From Eleginops maclovinus (Eukaryota; Chordata; Actinopteri; Perciformes; Eleginopidae), in NCBI RefSeq assembly GCF_036324505.1, contig NC_086350.1, positions 16,427,532 through 16,491,531 on the forward strand: a stretch of 64,000 nt of DNA, read 5' to 3'. The position numbers and the translations under genes are program-made. Shown in pieces: positions 21,361-34,218 of the stretch. Under the pieces are notes generated by a model. The model saw nothing but the letters and a program-made list of their open reading frames with translations, did no database searches and was not told the origin of the DNA. Every line of letters starts with the position of its first letter. Position 1 is the stretch's first letter.

Positions 21361-24300
21361 TATTTAATGTTTTTGATAGGTCTTTTAGAGGCATTGTAGT
21401 TCAAAGTGTTGGCGACTTGTCTCTGTGACTGATTCACATTGTAGATAGATGATGCACTACGGTGCCTGTCAAAATGAAGCCCTCAAGTGTTCAAGTGGAT
21501 TGTGCCCTTCCTTCTCTGTGAGTGGTAGATCACAGAGGGTGCGTCTTCTACTCTGGTTTGCACAAGTGCTTGTGTGATTCTGCTCAGGTAATTACAGCAT
21601 CTGTTAAGAGCTTTGCTGATTGTTTTTCATCTCCACATGGTCACCACTCCAGAAAACCAATTACCCAGGGGAATACTAAATCACCAAGACCGATTTGTTA
21701 TTCCATTGCAAAAAGCGGAAAAACTTGGATAAGAGTGCAATCGTGTTTCCATTTGTTCACATGCAGGTAATACGCATTAACAGAGAGTTTAACAAAGCAG
21801 ATATTAATGTACTAAAATGATCAAAAGTAGCATTTTAAATACAAGAATATAACAACAAATCAAGACTAAGAGTTTCGCAGGTGAAGCTAAAGGAAACAGC
21901 AATTTACTAAAACATATTCAGAGTTTTTATTCAGATTTTATTCATTATATATGCAGGTATACCACCAGCCTTGAAATCATTTCCAATTAAATATCTGCCA
22001 TTTTGGGTAATCAGTGATGAGCAGTTTTATTCACAGTGCTATTTAAATAAGGCACGCAACTGGAAAATATCCCTAAGTAGGCCATACTAGTAGACCTAGT
22101 TTCTGTTTTCACAATATATGCTACTGCTATTTTAGGACTTTCATGTGCATGGTTGACTCAGATGCGGAAAAGTACAGTATGCGTCACTTACAACCCTGCT
22201 GTTGCTCATGTTGAGTAGATGCTGCTGTGTTGGCTGCTACAGGCTGTTGCCCTTCTCTAAAGTATCTCAAATGTCAAAGTTTCACAGATTCATTAGTTCA
22301 GTAATGTGACTTGGTGAAACCAGATTGTTTAGATGGATAAATGGTGTGATTCACATTAACTGTTGATTAATTGTTCTCATTTATTGTGCCGCCAGAATAG
22401 CTTTCCTCCTCTCCTGACCTCAATCTTCAACGTCCTTTGTTACCACTGTGATGACTTTGAGTTCTATTTTCTCCTCTCTGGCTTCTCTTTTGCTCCTACT
22501 GCAGTGCTTTTGCGAAAAACCTATAAGCCGATTTAAGTTCCTGTTTAAAAAAAAAAAATTCACAATGAGAAAAGTGAAAAGCTTTATTCGCTTGGAACTG
22601 CTCTGGATTGCCTTTATAGCAGTGCCTGAACTCCTTTTTATTTCGGCAGTCCTTTAAACTACCGTGTCTAATTGCGATGGCATTTTTAATTAAAAGTCAA
22701 GGATGTGGTTGTTTGTGAAGGGAGACTAATCTGTTCCTTCCTCCACCTCTCCCAATGCTAGCTATCTTCCATCTATCTGCCTAATGAGAAAATAGAGAAG
22801 CCAGTGCAGGACTTGTTGATATTTGCCTTTCTCTAAGTAGATTTCTGTGAATATACGATTAGAAACCAAGCCTCAGTCCATGCTATGCTGTAACTCAGAG
22901 GCCTTATGGATTATTAAAGATAACAATGAACAATTTTACTCATGTCTCATGCGTATAAGATTTACTGGATCTAGTAAGTGTGGCTGCATGCTGAATACTA
23001 TATTGAATGTGTTTATTTTAAGGAAAAAATATTTTTATCTAATGCAGCACTTGAATGTATTTGCTCTATATTGGTTTTATTGATATTTAAACACTTTCAT
23101 TCAACAGGAGATCGATTATATATTTTCATCCTTCTTTTTTTATCAATTGTCTCAACAGTATTTCTTGTCTTAAAACAGGGGTGGCATTACGAGTAGGAAG
23201 TCAATTATTGGAACGGTGGACAAAGGTTTAAGCCCTTCTGTTGGCACAAAAACGTCTTGGTGTCCGTGTCCGTGAAGAAAAATGCAAAATCACTGCCATT
23301 TGGTACCTGACTCTCAGCTCTGACCTCCCTGTGAGAGGACAAATGGAGTACATGCAAAATGATCGATGAAAGATCCAATAATTTAATTTATGTTGTCTGC
23401 TGCCAACCTTTGTCATCTTGAATTTATCTTGAGCTACTTATAAATAACTTTTAAGTTCAGTTTAATACTTTTATTGCCATCTGAACAAACTCTTCTTTTT
23501 CTCTGTGTAGCTTATGCATAAAAAATACATTCAAAATATTTTACATTCCTGATTCAGTTCTAAGAGTACAAAACAAATGAATGCCATTCAAAATATCTCA
23601 TGTGTGTCGGACTGAAGGCCATTTGAATGATGTGTAACTGTAGCTGTGTTTGTACTCATGGCTGTGGCGATAGCAGAGGCCCATGCTGTCCCCCTCAACA
23701 TTAAAAGGCCCAGTGGGGATGCAGGGCCACAGCTGGGACTCAGCAGAGAGGAGAGATTAACATTGTGCTCCCCCATTCTGCTTCATGGAGAGGGCCCAGT
23801 GCCCAACCTTACAGCTGAGGAGGCATAGTCATGCCTGTGGGCAAGCTAACCCCAGAGGTGGCCCACAAGCGCAGCAAAAATCCAATTGATTCCAGCTTGC
23901 ACAGCCATTAGCCAGATACGGACTCCACTGGGCTTTGCAAAAGCAGCCTTCTTGAAACCCAAGGAAAATTGTCACCTGAATACTGTCGAGTACAGAGGAG
24001 AAAGCAGGTTTAGAAGAACTGTTTATACTATTTGGATTTTTAAATGTTTTATTATGAATCAGTTTGGAACTAATTTGTCAACTTTAGATAAAGACATAGA
24101 ACACCCCCCCTCTCCCAATGAATGCTACACACACACACACAGCCTCATTGATCATATAGCATTGTTTGGAACAGAACATACAACAATCAGAGCCAAGTTA
24201 GAACAGTAAACTGGAATTGTATGCAGTGAAGAGGAGGTAGGTTGACAGATAGTGACTACTGTGGCAATTCATCAGCTCCAGTAGCAGCAGCTCCAGGGAT

Positions 24301-25865
24301 GTATTTCCATAGTTGCCCATAAGCCAGCTGTTCAGCTTTAAATGGCAGCAGGCATCATACGCACAGGTTCTCTGTTCAACCACCATGGTAACATTCCTCC
24401 AAGAAGTATTTATTTTGAATGGACTGCAGTATTGTGTAAAACATGGTATTAAAGTGTGTTGGAAAATTACATAGAAGTTGCATGCTTATCCTCCACGCCC
24501 ACCATTGCATATACTAAGAGCGTATAACCTTTCAGCGTATCTGTAGGAATGACTCATATGCTCTGGAATTGACCTGCCATAAGGTGTCATTCAGTAGAAA
24601 AGTAGTATCTACATGAGAATTATAGGTTGGGAGTCTTTTTTTTTTATACAACACACGGAAAAAATAGGAAGGATTGATCCGATTCGTTCATCTTTCCAAT
24701 AGATCTTTAAAAAAAACATGAATGAAAGTCTAATCAAAGTGTTAATAGATAACAAAACGTTATGGCATTGTTGTCGGCCCCTTAATGTCTACCTTATTGC
24801 TGTTGCAGCTATCAACCATGCAAATAACTCATCTTTAAATTAATTTCTAAAACACTGGACTAGAGGTTTAAAGCATGTTTCCAGAGTGTCCCTGTGCCTA
24901 ATGTGGCTGCGGACCTTAATTGCATGTTTACCCTCTGTTATATCTGCCTCTTGACTGTTTACTATCAAACATAATATATACCAGTGAGCACCAGTATCAC
25001 TGTAAGCCTGTGCCTGCATATTATTATAAACATCACACAACAGCTTAACTGCAGATCTCTACAGACACAAGATGGATCAGGTAGTCAATTACTTATTTAG
25101 TTGATTGAAAGAAAATTAATTGGGATTTAATTATTGAAGCAAAAATGCAAATCATGTGCATAACATGTTTACTCAGAAAGAACCCATACTTGAAAATATG
25201 CCCTACAGATCAATTTGTTATCCAATTAATAGCAATACATGGATGTCAAGTGTTCCTGTTGTAGGTTGTGTAATTTATTGTGATCAAGCCACTGTCATTA
25301 AAAAAAAACTGCCTGCTGTTGGGCTGATGCAGGAGGGGAATTACTGAAAGGTTGCTGGTGCAGTTGACTGAAAAAAGGTCTTTGCAGTATCTCCTGAGGT
25401 TTAGTGGTCATGTTCTCTTTGCTCTGCAGTGGAGTCGTGAAAGGTCTTGGGCAATGTCTCAGACTGCAACATCACAAAACAGAGGGGGAGATAAGGCCTT
25501 GTGACAGGCTAACATGGTGTTTGATGGTGGTTCAGAACAGCGGGCTGCCTAATGTTACAAAATGTAAGATTGTGGCTCGGTTTAATGTTACACATCACAG
25601 ATAATAAACAGCCTTAGGTTTGAATCAAGGTGTGTGTTTGGGGTATAACTTGGTTCATTTAGCCAGAACATTTTTTTAAATGTCCAGCTAGGACCGCCTC
25701 AAGTGGCAAAACTAGTGGCTATCCCAAACTGGTTATTCTCTTTCCTTGACTTTCATAACATTAATTAGGCACCATTAGATACACCGTGCCATCGCAGCAG
25801 TGTAGTGTGTTCTGTCTGGCACTTGCTCGAAAATGCATGAATCAGCCGGAGTGTGTATGGTACAG

Positions 25866-25869
<4 letters not shown>
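21361..25869. other. No gene seen; one GC-richer block
   Basis: Mostly AT-rich. 23630-23890 is GC-richer, with overlapping 60-codon frames on both strands (23588-23776 minus, 23646-23828 plus) that have no domain I recognise. A short (CA)n of about 13 bp lies at 24128-24140. Confidence 0.5.

Positions 25870-25915
<46 letters not shown>
25870..25915 (+). repeat. (GT)n microsatellite, about 46 bp
   Basis: Perfect GT tract. The 136-codon minus-strand frame at 25775-26185 contains a His-Thr run from it and is not supported as a gene. Confidence 0.97.
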
Positions 25916-25917
<2 letters not shown>

Positions 25918-28507
25918 TGTGTCTCTGCATGTAGGGTTGTAGGGTAGGATTCAGTAGGGCAACTTTTGTCAGCAGGGTCTGTCCTTGCCTGGAAATTCTA
26001 TAGCCAGTGAATGGTTGTGTGTCGGGCAGGAGGTAGGTGGTGTAAATTCTCCCATCTTGTCCAGGCATCTGAGCCCACTTGCTAGGCCTCTTTGGCAATG
26101 AGAGAGGGACCAGGTGTCGGCTCGCGTACAAATGGCTCTGATGCCAGAGTGCAGTGAGATGTCGGATTTGGAACCCCTTCTGCATAACTGTGTGTTTGTG
26201 TGAGCGCGTGTGAGGGAGAGGGTAAGGGGTTAGAGACAGCGGCCGCTTACTTCAAGTAGCTACTACAGTTCTAGTGCAACTTAAGTTAAAACACCATCAC
26301 ATTTAACAACAAGTTGTAAAGCCTATCTTCTAAAGATGGTAATGTAAATAACACTTTAAACTAGAGGGTTATCCATATGAAAACACCATGTCTTGTTTGT
26401 AGCTAAAATGCATGTATCCTTCAATAATACAGATTCATAACTCATATAAAACATCAAACCCTTTTTTCTAGTTTTTATATTTTACAACAAAATACACATT
26501 TGTTGTTACATTTTTTCAATATTAATCATTCTTAACTTATCAATAAATAGTATATTCTACAAAATGTGAGCTAAAATTGCTTATTTTCTCCACACCCCTT
26601 TTACACCTTAAAATAAATTGCATTTTGTCTGATAGGATTGCTTTCGGATAGTGTTTGACTACAAGCTCTATCCAATTGCTAGTACTACACAGGTGTTTAT
26701 GCACCCAAAACACATTAAGGATGCATTGTGAAAACATTGAAAACAAGTGTAAATGCGATTGCTTTTTCAATCCACATAGCAGCAATGTGGGCGGAAATAA
26801 AGCCGTGAGTAAGTGGTGGCCATGACCACAGCTGAAATAAAAGCAGCTGCATATAACAGCATACTTCTCTGCTTCCACAAATTGAGACTGGGATGTAATG
26901 TTTGATTGTTTAAGCTGGACAGAGCGAGAAGATCTTACTGAGAATACTGGAGACACATACATTTTTGAGTGTAAAGTGTAACAGATAACAGATAACAAGA
27001 TCTGGTTACAAAATAATCTTATTACAAGGTCTAAACGGGTTTAAGAAACCCCAAAAGCTACGTTTACTGCAAGAAAGCCAACACGTTATTCAAACCCTGA
27101 TATTAAAAAGTGTTGAGCAATTCTGCTTTAAAGCTACTAACATTATTTTTTCGAAAGAAATCCGTTATTTAAATGATAATTTTCATCTTTGAACGCAGGA
27201 ATCATGGGCAGTCTAGCTGAAATCCCTTTGCTTTAGTTAATCATAATTGCAAAACACTTTACCATGCTGACCTTCAGTTATACTGTGGATTGTACTTATT
27301 GGAATCCACTTCTTCCCTTTGCATTATGTATGAACTGTATGGCTTTTCTGAAGACTTTTTCTGTCCTTAAGCAAAGCATTCACTGTGTGGTAGGTGCAAT
27401 ACAGGTCACAAGAGGTTGCTATAAAAAGAGTCCTGGGTTTGTAGGCCTAATGGAATGGAAATTGTTTTATAATGCCTGCCTAAGCAGCATAAATTCATAC
27501 ATTTAACTGACAAGTGGAGGGCCAAGTGGTAATGACAGCAGTTGGCAGGCTTTGGCCATATTTATCTCAACTGCTGTCAATTTTGCCTAACCATCAATAA
27601 CAGTCCATCCATCACTGTGCATTTGAATGTCTTCAAGGTGATCTTTAACAGTTCACTCAATGATTTTGAAAAGATGTGCCTTCAGCTTATTCTTTGGGTT
27701 TCAAAAACAATAATTTGTTTGAACTATGAAAGCAGCAGAATGTATTCTTTTTCTTCTAAAATCTAAGAACCATTAAGGATGCACACCCTTAGAAGAACAT
27801 CAAAGCTCAGATAGCAGTGTTTGATGGGCACTCCCTCATTGCCCTAACATGGTCGACAGAGTCACTCCCTAGAAGGTGAGATATCGCTTAGCATCTAAAT
27901 GAGTGTAGTTCTGTCACAGGTCAACACTATGCTGCTGAGTTGATAATGAGGAGGAAAGGTGCATCCCTTATTTGGGGATTTTGGTTTGTGCTGTTGGCAC
28001 CTATACAACGTTGTCCTTGAAAGAGGCATTTTCATTATGGAGAGTCAGGATGCTGGAGAATCACAGTGAAAATTAAATATGCTTATCAAAGGTGATGGAT
28101 AAATTGATTATGTTTTAATTTGTCTGTTATTATGAGTGGTTGATTGGATTGTCCTTCGCAGGCTATTGATCTTGTGGCTGAGGTTGATTAAGAAGTAGAC
28201 TGAGCAGAGGAGGCAGGAGTTTCAATGTGCACAGAAATAAATCATATATTCACAACAGGATGCCCTGAAGGGCAGTTTTGGAAACTCAAGTATAAGTATT
28301 AAATATAAATAAAGGGAAATTGAGCGCCAGAAGAAAAAAGTCTTAAAACATGGCCTCTTCTAGATATTTTGGTTTTAAAACACAGTATTTGAAACAGTCA
28401 TTGAGTGGTATAAACTCAGCAATGCGTCATATGAGCTGCTTGTATGTTTGGAATATAAAACCACAGAAAATTGTTGACAACCACCTTAGATAAATCTAGT
28501 AAATGTT

Positions 28508-28511
<4 letters not shown>
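25916..28511. other. No gene seen
   Basis: Mixed sequence with a GC-richer start (to about 26250), then AT-rich. The 152-codon minus-strand frame 26540-26998 is Cys/Phe/Ser/His-rich and recalls no family. AT content makes chance the likely explanation. Confidence 0.5.

Positions 28512-28592
<81 letters not shown>
28512..28592 (+). repeat. (GT)n microsatellite, about 81 bp
   Basis: Uninterrupted TG tract after a T run. It generates Val-Cys and His-Thr artefact frames on both strands. Confidence 0.98.
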
Positions 28593-28594
<2 letters not shown>

Positions 28595-28959
28595 GGAGAC
28601 TCACAAAGTGTCAGGAAATACAACCCTCTCTCTTTTCCTCCTTACCCATATCTCTAATAATGGGGTACAAACAAGCTGATCCAGATTTGCTGCGGACTTC
28701 CCGTCATATCTGAAATGTGGGCCGGCTTTATATTGGACTCCTGGCAACATCCCGCCCACGTGACTCGTCTCAACCTATCGTCCCCCATATACAGTCGCAA
28801 GTTGAATCCCCCTGTGTATTCAGCAGGATGTCTGCAGGAGGGACTGTGTATATACATACAATGTCACTGTTCTAGTGTTTCAGAAATAATGCTTAATGTG
28901 GTTAGGAACATAATATGGGGTCTAATCGTGGCAGTATTTAGTTGAGTATCTCCGTTAGG
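28593..28959. other. No gene seen
   Basis: Non-coding. Overlapping frames of 67-80 codons on both strands without recognisable motifs. Confidence 0.45.
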
Positions 28960-29189
28960 AACTTCTCATGCGTGGTGCTGCAAAGGGGCGCCAGCTTCAG
29001 GTCAGCTCAGATTTAAAGCAACAGTCACAGAATCAGCACTTCAGGAACAGGGCTGAAATAGAGGGGTAAGAGGCATGCTACAATGGGGGATCTGTTTGAT
29101 ATTTTGAGCAAAACACTTCACGTATATGAATTGTATAGATATTGCCCTACAATACAATGTTCAAATACAGCGTAATAGGAGACCTTTAA
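28960..29189 (-). mobile_element. Short non-autonomous DNA element (copy B), one end missing
   Basis: On the minus strand it starts TTAAAGGTCTCCTATTACGC at 29189. It then shares ordered blocks with the element at 11169, including 22 of 23 bases at 29089-29111. The interior with ATTTAAAGCAACAGTCACAG and CAGGGCTGAAATAGAGGGG matches my memory of a common teleost MITE body. No opposite terminal repeat is seen, so the inner border is approximate. Confidence 0.65.
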
Positions 29190-32100
29190 TACATTTACTT
29201 GGTTACTTTCCATCTCACCTTTAGCAGTTCAAAAACTGATTCAAAAACATTGTATTTTTATATACTGTATGATGTTGCTTAAGATGGATAATGTTTCACA
29301 AAAATGACATGTCTCGTGTAAATGAAAAATAAACAGAATGTTACACTATGAAAGAGCTGGTCCATGTGGCGCTGAAGGCAAAGGTGACATCTCACTATGA
29401 TTTGGGGGTAAAGGTGTCTATATACACACTGCCAGCATGACTCACATTTCCTGCCTCCCTGAGCACAGTATGTTCAGGTCACACACCCGGAGAAACCCCT
29501 CATTGAAGCTAAACCAACAACAATGACCCGTGCGATCCTGAAACACACTCAAATAACTGCAATAGAGGGCTCTGTTATGTGTTCTGTTATTCTACATCAT
29601 ATTCTCTGAGAAAAACAGACATAGTTTTTTTCTTAAATAAATATCCTGACACCTGAAACATAGAGTTTGGTCCAGATTCAATTATTTTATTATTATACAA
29701 TTGCACATTCCCATTGAAACACAATAACAAAGGTATCCTATGGAAAGTTTGTATCCATATACTACATTGTAGCTGCTGTTCAAAAGCAGTTCAATTTAAC
29801 ATCAATAGTTCAGAGTATTAAACAATAAAAACATGTAAGACTGTTGAGATTAATTGTGTATAGGGCGTTTGAATTGTTGCTTAAATGCAGTAGTTTCCCT
29901 CCAACCATTTTCTATAGCAAACAAACTGTGGATGAGGACTCAATGCATGGTACCGAACAATGCATTTTAGTCATTCTGAATTCACTCTCAAACAAAGAGG
30001 ATCACTGTGCTGCTGCCAAAGCGCAGGCTGCAGGATGAACGTACAGTAGCTTAAACTAAAACAAAGTTTAAATGCCCAGCTGCTAGTTCATGCTAGTCGA
30101 GCTCTTTAGCAGAGCTGCCATGCTAAATAGCCTTTTACAGTGTTCCGATTGAAATGAGGGCACAAAATCAGTTATACTCAGCGATGCAGTGGGTTATTAG
30201 AACTGGGTTGTAAGCAGAGATGTTCCAAGCCAACCCTTACTATAAGTAAATGGGGTCAATCCGGGAATATTCGAGTGGATCAGTCTTGGTTGAATAAATA
30301 GTGTTTCGCCGCCTTTTTGCAGCACTGCTCTCAGTAACTACAGCTCGGCTATGCAGTACAGACATTTTATTCTACATCCAAGTAACAACTGGAGTGGGTA
30401 CATTTAGAATTGAAAAGTTATTACGGTGCATTTGTGTGGTCACTCAGAGCTTTCATTGAGGCCTTAAAAGAGGGGCCAAGCACTGATGATAACATATATT
30501 TAATATCTCCTTTGTTGATCGTTGTGAGGATTAGAAAACAAAACATTAAGGTAACAGGTTAGCATTTTTGTTGTCATGACTTCCCCTTACATCAGTAAAA
30601 AATGGAAGATACCGCCTGCAACAGGGAATACTGTATAGGCTATTATTAAGGAACTAATGTCTTTACGTTGTCCATCTATGCATACCAATATCAAACAAGT
30701 CTAAAACAAAGTCTCTTCCACACAATTATGATAAATGAATATTGTTCTCATTATTCGCTTATATCAATATGCATATCATTTATAGTGACTAAACAAACAA
30801 TAATTGTCCATGTATATTTGGGATTAGGCTCTATTGTCCTGTCAGCTTTCAGTTTATGTAATGGTATTTGTTGTGTCTTAATCCATTCTGCAAGACTTAA
30901 CAATGAGATAATCTGTTCTATCTGCTCTTTGTTTTTGAAATGATTATCTAAACTGTATTAAGAGCTGATAGCATCCTTTTGGAAGTTGCTCTTAGTACAG
31001 CTGTTAGTGCAGTCAGGACACATTCAGACCCCATTGTTCGGGTTACACCCAGAAGTGGATTGGCAACATTTAATGCCCAGTGTAAACATAAAGATCTCCT
31101 TGTCGGATCACAAAAGGTGCATTTTAATGCCATGGCTGACCAGTGTCACTGATAATATAGATATCCAGACTATTTTAAGATTGGCTATAATACTTGTTTC
31201 ACTGCCTTTTTCTATAAAGATTAAATACACCAGAAAAACAAAAGGGATATGGAATCACTGCTCAGAAGCATTTCTAATGACTAAGGGGATATGGGCAACG
31301 ACTTTCACTTTTTGGGTAACTCCATGTCCATGACTTCCCAAGTTTCAATTCCCTGAGTGACTTTCATAGCTCAGACAGTCAAGCAAAAAATATTAATGGG
31401 AGTAGACTGCCAAATCTCCTATAAAAAACAAAACACCAATAACAAAGTGAGCTACGGGCAGCAAACACAGCAGCTCCTGGAATAGTTTGCTCTGTTTTCA
31501 CAAGACTTAACATTTTACCAGACAAGTTTTCAAAGAATCTGGTTAACAATAATGTTCCTGCCAAGGTGAAGGACAAACACAAAGAAACTCAAGCAGTGAT
31601 GTGACAAAATAGGGAGGTTTGAGAGCAGGAAGAAGCAATACAAGTATCACATTTTATTTAAAGAGGATTAGATGGGAGGAACTCGAATAGTTAAAAAAAA
31701 GTCTCCAATCCACATGGTAAAGGCGGCTTTAAATGTCACTGGAGGGAAGTTAAATTGGATTGCATGCGTCCAAATTTCCTTTGCAAGATAACTTTTCAAT
31801 TAAACAATTTAGTAACTTGCAGACTCTTTTTCTGCAACATGCAACACATAGAACATTTGATTATCTACGAAGTGGTTCATAAACATTAAAAAGCTGCAAA
31901 ATATTATGTTCCTTCAAATAGAAACGCTTGAACTTTTATCCTACTTTATCTGTAACCCTATCCACACCCTTATTTAGTTTGCTCCTATACTTCTTATTTG
32001 CACCATCATTATGACTTGGTGTTATTGTAGTTAAACTATTGGGTAAACAGTTGCGTTCTTCTGCTGTGGCTGAGGCGATGCATTGCAGAGTTGCAGAACT

Positions 32101-33187
32101 GATTCTCATTTTCACATGAATGCAAGGTACATAGACACCAAGTACACACCACAACAGGCAATCCATTCAAAAATGAGGAAACATAAATGTACACAACTCT
32201 ACATTTTTGCAAGTTGTGTCCGCACATGTATGGTCTTTATTTGTTTGAACATAATATGCACAACATTTATTAACCAAACAAAATGACCCAATATATCCAG
32301 TGACCCTCTGGTCATTATTTTAAATTTCTCCCTCCATAATGTAGCCTGTTAGTAAAAAATGTGCAATGTGCGCGTAATAAAAGGGGTTAAAGGGTTATTG
32401 TAAGTGTTACTGGTGGTCAGCAACCATGTACATTCCCTTTAAGCAAATCCAGGCTGACTGCGTTGACAAGGTGATGTCACACAAACACTCACGGATGCTT
32501 TCCTCTGTTCACAGCATTCAATTCCACTGGAAGGAAATAGTGGCAGCTTAACAGCTTGATTGGTCAAGTAGCGCATCAGAGACACCAGACATTAGCCAGT
32601 CTCGGAGCTCAACACTGCTGCTCCTTGTTTTCCTTTGTTTGCTCATACAGAATAAAAGACAACAGATAATGGGTATTGACATCCTTGGTGGATTGCCTCA
32701 CAATTTCATTGCCAAGAAAAATAAGAACAAATTGAGCTGGTTTCTAAGATCCCGTTAGAGGGAAAACATAACCGTTGTGCAGAGCTCCATTTAGAGATGA
32801 TGGAGGGGAGAATCTTCCTGAATGTTCCCTGCAGAGCAGTGAGCCGAGGCTGTATACCACAATGACCTCCTGCCCGGTGCTCTGCTGACTATTTCATTTA
32901 CAGACAGGAGGTCACAAGGGGGACATAGTTTGGACTCGTGCGAGAATTCATTACTCCAACCCCATTACCTTGAATAGGGAATGAAGTCCCCGGAAAAGAT
33001 GGAATTAAAAGAGCTGAGGGAAATGTGCTAGCTTCAAAAACATACCTGCATTTGGGCTGCCAAAGGTTAACTCTTAACATTTTCCCACTGGCAGCTGCAG
33101 CATCAAGGCGTGCTCGATGCCAATCTGTGAAGAGACTCAATGCGTACCTTATGATGTCAGTGGCTGGGGAAATTGGAATCTTTATCT
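29190..33187. other. No gene seen
   Basis: Mixed sequence without long frames that look real. 32440-33180 is GC-richer and includes a reversed CCAAT word near 32558, but there is no convincing promoter or exon. Confidence 0.5.
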
Positions 33188-33246
33188 CTCCCGACTCTCT
33201 CTGTCCCTCTCCCTTTTTTCTCTCCCTCTCTGTCTCTCTCACTCAG
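33188..33246 (+). repeat. Polypyrimidine tract (CT-rich)
   Basis: About 60 bases that are almost all C and T, ending CACTCAG. A purine-rich GAGA(AA) tract follows at about 33297-33321, so the two could base-pair or form triplex-type structure. The tract plus CAG looks like a 3' splice site, but no open exon follows it. Confidence 0.6.
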
Positions 33247-33544
33247 TTCTGAAGGCTCCTGGCATTCGAAACATGTCTTGGTTTGTTAATTAGACACAGA
33301 GAGAAAGAAAGAGAGGGAGACTGTTTATCATGACAAGGATCCCATCTTTGGCAGTCTGGCCAGGAGTTTAAACAGTTATCTGTTTTTATGAAGCCAGATA
33401 TCATCAGATAATGATCTTAGCATTGTAGTTTTGCCAGAATGATATTGCTAGACTGTAAAGCCCATCTATATTCAGCCATTTTCAGCTTTAGAATACAACC
33501 AAATTTGAACTGGCAATACAATTTCTAGATTGCTTTAAAAAGAG
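33247..33544. other. No gene seen
   Basis: Non-coding sequence containing the purine tract noted above. Confidence 0.45.
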
Positions 33545-33715
33545 TAACTATTGAACTGAAGGAACCCTTAATCGTCCCACAGAGGGGACATTTACATTTT
33601 TCAGGGACACCTTGGTAGCACTTGGTCTTTTGGGGACTTGAACCAGTGACCTTCTAGTTCCCAAGCCAAATCCCTACAAACTTCGCCAACAACACCCTAT
33701 GCGGTTCTCCTTGTC
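33545..33715 (+). repeat. Probable degraded teleost dispersed repeat
   Basis: The order of words (TCGTCCCACAGAGGGGACAT, then AGGGACACCTTGGTAGCACT, then GGGGACTTGAACCAGTGACC, then CCAAGCCAAATCCCTACA) matches my memory of a composite fish repeat related in style to the one at 8695. Border positions are approximate. Confidence 0.4.
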
Positions 33716-33811
33716 AAGATTTGGGAAGATGATGATGAGGGTGAAGACATCAGTACCACTACCATGTCTGCACATAAAGAACTCTAGATAGCTAGAAGGG
33801 TTCAGCAGTTA

Positions 33812-34218
33812 GCTTAGCTTAGCATACAGCAATCAGAATGGCTCTTCTCAAATTGAAGCAATATGCCTGTACTATTGCATCCCTAAGTCAATCAACCAAC
33901 ATATATTGTATCTGATTACTTTTTCTCACAGAGAGAAATATTAAAAGCCATGTGTGTTGTAACTCTTCCTTGTCAACCAGCCATTTATTCATCGGCCATG
34001 CATTTTTGGTCAGGACATCTCTGTTAACACAAATCTGGAAAGCTCTCTTTAATTGAACGCCCAAAGGTAATATGGCGTGTTTTACTTTTTTTATATTCCT
34101 GAACAACATCTTTGTACTTTTTTGTGCGCAAACCTGTTGGCAGTAATCTGATTGTTTTACTTTGGAGAGGCAGGGCTTGCTTATTTCCTCTATTTTAAAT
34201 CTTCATGCTAAGCTAAGC
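33812..34218. repeat. Pair of inverted GCTTAGCTTAGCAT words bracketing ~400 bp
   Basis: GCTTAGCTTAGCAT at 33812-33825 recurs exactly in reverse complement at 34205-34218. TTAGCTTAGCAT is the start of a repeat I remember from many teleosts. The pair may be the ends of one degraded element or two fragments. The interior gives no coding frame of note. Confidence 0.35.

Noticed and set aside
22048..22057. TAAGGCACGC, like the start of miR-124
   Set aside because: Only the first ten bases agree. The rest of the mature sequence and a hairpin are missing.
26540..26998. 152-codon minus-strand ORF
   Set aside because: No recognisable motif, and an AT-rich residue mix typical of chance frames.
32863..32914. 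10-bp inverted repeat TGACCTCCTG / CAGGAGGTCA
   Set aside because: A few such short pairs are expected by chance in a window of this size.
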